5,944 nt of DNA from Pseudomonadota bacterium. GTDB lineage: Bacteria > Pseudomonadota > Alphaproteobacteria > Rhizobiales > Rhizobiaceae. The translations under genes and the position numbers were made by a program. Below are positions 5,707 to 5,944 of the stretch, in pieces. The stretch is taken from NCBI GenBank assembly GCA_023393575.1, contig JAEWKX010000253.1, positions 1 through 5,944 on the forward strand. Direction: 5' to 3'. Every line of letters begins with the position of its first letter. Within the stretch, counting starts at the first letter, position 1. A model generated the notes under the pieces. The model was given only the letters and a program-made list of their open reading frames with translations, did no database searches and had not been told where the DNA came from.

Positions 5707-5944
5707 TCAGAGAATATGGGCGTTCCGCCGCTCCTCGCGCTGGCGCCAGTAGCGCAACCGCATCCGCGGCGCGATCCGCTTGGCGATGAACGGCGCCGCG
5801 ACGAAGGAAAAGACGATCCAGGCGGGCAGCAGGAACTTCGCATAGGCGGCAAGCGCCGGGATCGACAGAATGGCTATCGCTCCGAAGCCGAATACCACCG
5901 CATTGACCATCATCGACGCGATGATGGTCAGATAGGTATCGGTC
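5707..5944 (-). CDS. Hypothetical small membrane protein, C-terminal part (5' truncated by window edge)
   Basis: About 78 residues are visible. The frame stays open to the window edge (TDTYLTIIAS precedes the double Met at 5908-5913), and no ribosome binding site precedes those Mets. The gene therefore almost certainly begins outside the window. Two hydrophobic helices are visible, roughly MMVNAVVFGFGAIAILS and KFLLPAWIVFSFVAAPFI. They are followed by a strongly basic, cytoplasmic-looking tail (KRIAPRMRLRYWRQREERR) that by the positive-inside rule would stay in the cytoplasm. I do not recognise the family and see no catalytic motif. A clear terminator follows, so transcription ends before ftsZ. 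Confidence 0.7.
   Translation of the reverse strand, partial: TDTYLTIIASMMVNAVVFGFGAIAILSIPALAAYAKFLLPAWIVFSFVAAPFIAKRIAPRMRLRYWRQREERRNAHIL

Overview
The window looks like a stretch of chromosome or chromid from an alphaproteobacterium of the Rhizobiales, most likely the Sinorhizobium/Ensifer/Rhizobium group. The reasons are high GC with strong GC3 bias (hence long antisense shadow frames), an Omp25/RopB-type small outer-membrane barrel, and a short stand-alone second FtsZ of the type known in rhizobia. No tRNA, rRNA, insertion sequence, CRISPR array or phage gene is visible. The genus is an inference from protein style, not from a database match.

Layout from left to right: (1) the C-terminal part of an AraC-family regulator on +, cut by the left edge; (2) convergent to it, a membrane-anchored protein of unknown function on -; (3) a 199-bp divergent intergenic region; (4) a 53-residue CxxC/CxxC small protein on +, with a strong ribosome binding site; (5) a probable minus-strand cluster, transcribed right to left: a Csp3-like cysteine-rich copper-storage protein (16 Cys), a short-chain dehydrogenase with a hydrophobic C-terminal tail, and a small multi-pass membrane protein; (6) a small outer-membrane beta-barrel protein on - with a signal peptide and a textbook terminator; (7) a 345-residue FtsZ paralogue on -, complete in its GTPase core but with only a very short tail; (8) the C-terminal part of a small membrane protein on -, cut by the right edge and followed by a second clear rho-independent terminator.

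Functionally the genes mostly stand alone. Strong terminators separate the right-edge membrane gene from ftsZ, and the omp gene from the copper-storage gene. A hairpin without a U-tract lies between ftsZ and omp. The copper-storage, dehydrogenase and membrane genes could form one transcript (gaps 98 and 33 bp), but no shared pathway can be shown. I see no convincing new multi-gene system. The items most worth following are the short FtsZ that ends in a motif resembling the FtsZ C-terminal peptide, the copper-storage/SDR/membrane cluster with a dyad upstream, and the small zinc-ribbon-like protein.
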